Origin: JAJNBA01 sp035512775
Lineage (GTDB): Bacteria; Actinomycetota; UBA4738; HRBIN12
Length of the DNA stretch: 22,288 nucleotides
NCBI GenBank assembly: GCA_035512775.1
Contig: DATKDI010000033.1
Coordinates: 1 to 22,288 of the forward strand
Direction: 5' to 3'
Within the stretch, counting starts at the first letter, position 1. Each line of letters starts with the position of its first letter. Of the stretch, positions 21,362 through 22,288 are shown in pieces. The position numbers were made by a program, and so were the translations under genes. The notes beneath the pieces are model-generated. The model saw only the letters and a program-made list of their open reading frames with translations, was not told where the DNA came from and made no database searches.

Positions 21362-22288
21362 TCGAACCCACGCGACGAGACGACGGGAAGTCGCTGCTCC
21401 GCGCGATGGTGCGCACCCAGAGCGGCCGACTGATCGACTTCGACGAGCTCCTGAAAGACGTCGCCGGGAGCCCCCATCCCGGGGAGCTCTGGGCCGAGCA
21501 CACGACCGTTGCATCGATGGCTGTCGAGCTGCGCGCGACTCGGGATGCCTGGGTCTTGACGAGTCGTCCCGCCCGACGGCGCATCCATCGACCCATCACG
21601 CGAGCAGCGGTCGCGACCGCGACGATCGTGATCACCGCGGGCAGCAGCCTGGCGATGACGGGACACCTGCCGGATACCGCCCGTGAGTTCGCCTCGGATG
21701 CACTGGCAGTGTTCGTCCCCTCTCGCGAACGCATCACGGCGTCGTCCGTCCCACTCACGCCGACGACGGATCAACCGTTGGATCCGCCGGACGGAGACTC
21801 CTCGAGCGCGGGCTCCCCGTTCGACGATGAAAGCGACGTCGGTGATGTCGGTTCTGTCGGAGATGTCGGTGACTTCGGTGCAGACGAGAACGTCGGAAAC
21901 GGTGGGTTGATCGGGCGCGGGAACGGCGGCGTGATCGGCGGCAGCGACGACGAGGACGACAGTGACACTGAGGGCTCGAACGGCGAACCGGACAGCGGGA
22001 ACGGCAAGGGTGAGCACGGCGGCGGCGGTGGCAACGACGGCGGCGGCAACGGTGGCGGCGGCAACGGCGGCGGCGGCGGCAACGGCAACGGTGGCGAGAA
22101 CGGCGCCCCTGGTGGCGATGACGAAGGTACTGGCACCGATGGCGCCGATGAGGACTCCGACGCCGGTGGCGGCAACGGCGGTGGTGGCGGCAACGGTGGC
22201 GGCAACGGTGGCGGCGGCGGTGGCGGCAACGACGGCGGTGGCAACGGTGGCGGCAACGGCGGCGGCAACGGTGGTGGCAACGGAGATC
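21358..22288 (+). CDS. Membrane-anchored protein with Gly/Asn-rich tail (partial, 3' end outside window)
   Basis: At least 310 residues are encoded and the frame is still open at the window edge. The ATG overlaps the kinase-sigma stop (ATGA), implying translational coupling. Residues 1-79 are polar and would be cytoplasmic (ALRAMVRTQSG-like start, two possible helices). Residues about 82-101 form one membrane helix (TRAAVATATIVITAGSSLAM), followed by TGHLPDTAREFASDALAVF. From about 145 the outside part is acidic Ser/Asp/Gly sequence with VGDVG repeats, and from about 218 it is nearly pure GGN/GGGN repeat. Similar small membrane proteins with LPD-x-A motifs and Gly-rich tails accompany ECF sigma genes in actinobacteria, from memory of such loci, so an anti-sigma-like role is a reasonable guess. 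No zinc-binding anti-sigma motif is visible. Confidence 0.82.
   Translation, partial: MIEPTRRDDGKSLLRAMVRTQSGRLIDFDELLKDVAGSPHPGELWAEHTTVASMAVELRATRDAWVLTSRPARRRIHRPITRAAVATATIVITAGSSLAMTGHLPDTAREFASDALAVFVPSRERITASSVPLTPTTDQPLDPPDGDSSSAGSPFDDESDVGDVGSVGDVGDFGADENVGNGGLIGRGNGGVIGGSDDEDDSDTEGSNGEPDSGNGKGEHGGGGGNDGGGNGGGGNGGGGGNGNGGENGAPGGDDEGTGTDGADEDSDAGGGNGGGGGNGGGNGGGGGGGNDGGGNGGGNGGGNGGGNGD
22018..22288 (+). repeat. GGC/GGT-AAC triplet repeat tract encoding Gly/Asn
   Basis: Units of two to five glycine codons (GGC or GGT) punctuated by AAC recur to the window end, interrupted at about 22096-22170 by a more complex acidic stretch. The mix of GGC and GGT shows the repeat is old enough to have diverged at third positions, or is kept that way. 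Confidence 0.8.

Noticed and set aside
21771..22280. Minus-strand proline-rich protein
   Set aside because: Poly-proline/serine translation is the mirror of the Gly/Asn codon repeats; no start signal and the coupled plus-strand gene explains the region.
22018..22288. CRISPR-like array
   Set aside because: Repeat units are a few codons long with no unique spacers; it is a protein-coding low-complexity tract.

Overview
The window is about 22.3 kb of very GC-rich, densely packed bacterial chromosome. It most likely comes from an actinobacterium (Actinomycetota), perhaps a poorly sampled lineage. The evidence is the GC bias at third codon positions, frequent GTG starts, a zinc-ribbon/RNase HI pair arranged as in mycobacteria, a group II truncated haemoglobin close to mycobacterial GlbO, a relic of the Rv2578c-type radical SAM family, and many genes whose start codon lies 6-9 nt after a TANNNT -10 element (leaderless style). 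I see no phage, IS, tRNA or CRISPR signal.

Region 1 (1-6672) is a 2-oxoacid dehydrogenase and lipoate block. It holds the E2 acyltransferase, lipB, a GNAT acetyltransferase, a convergent thioredoxin-TPR protein, E1-alpha and E1-beta with a 4-bp overlap, and lipA. LipB and LipA together attach and build the lipoyl group that E2 needs, so complex and cofactor genes travel together. E3 is not visible; the last nine codons of an unidentified upstream gene are.

Region 2 (6676-9134) holds a decayed radical SAM gene (5'-truncated and frameshifted), a LapA-domain membrane protein, a GC-poorer orphan gene, a stand-alone cyclic-nucleotide-binding domain protein, and the RNase P RNA gene on the minus strand.

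Region 3 (9135-12753) holds a lipoprotein, RNase HI and its zinc-ribbon partner, an SDR oxidoreductase and a SURF1-like protein.

Region 4 (12737-18044) holds a chromate-transporter-family protein divergent from a two-gene urease-like operon (fused gamma-beta subunit plus alpha subunit). The alpha subunit keeps all nickel ligands but has changed substrate-pocket positions, and no accessory genes are nearby. Next come a truncated haemoglobin and a beta-propeller-like lipoprotein.

Region 5 (18041-22288) holds dodecin with a small partner gene. After a structured leader comes the most unusual locus: a membrane histidine kinase fused in one frame to a C-terminal ECF-sigma-like domain that appears to have lost its DNA-binding basic residues. 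Its stop codon overlaps (ATGA) the start of a membrane-anchored protein with a long Gly/Asn-rich tail that runs off the window. My reading is that this is a candidate sigma-mimic signalling pair, loosely comparable in logic to PhyR-type partner switching. The fusion and coupling are seen directly; the mechanism is inference.
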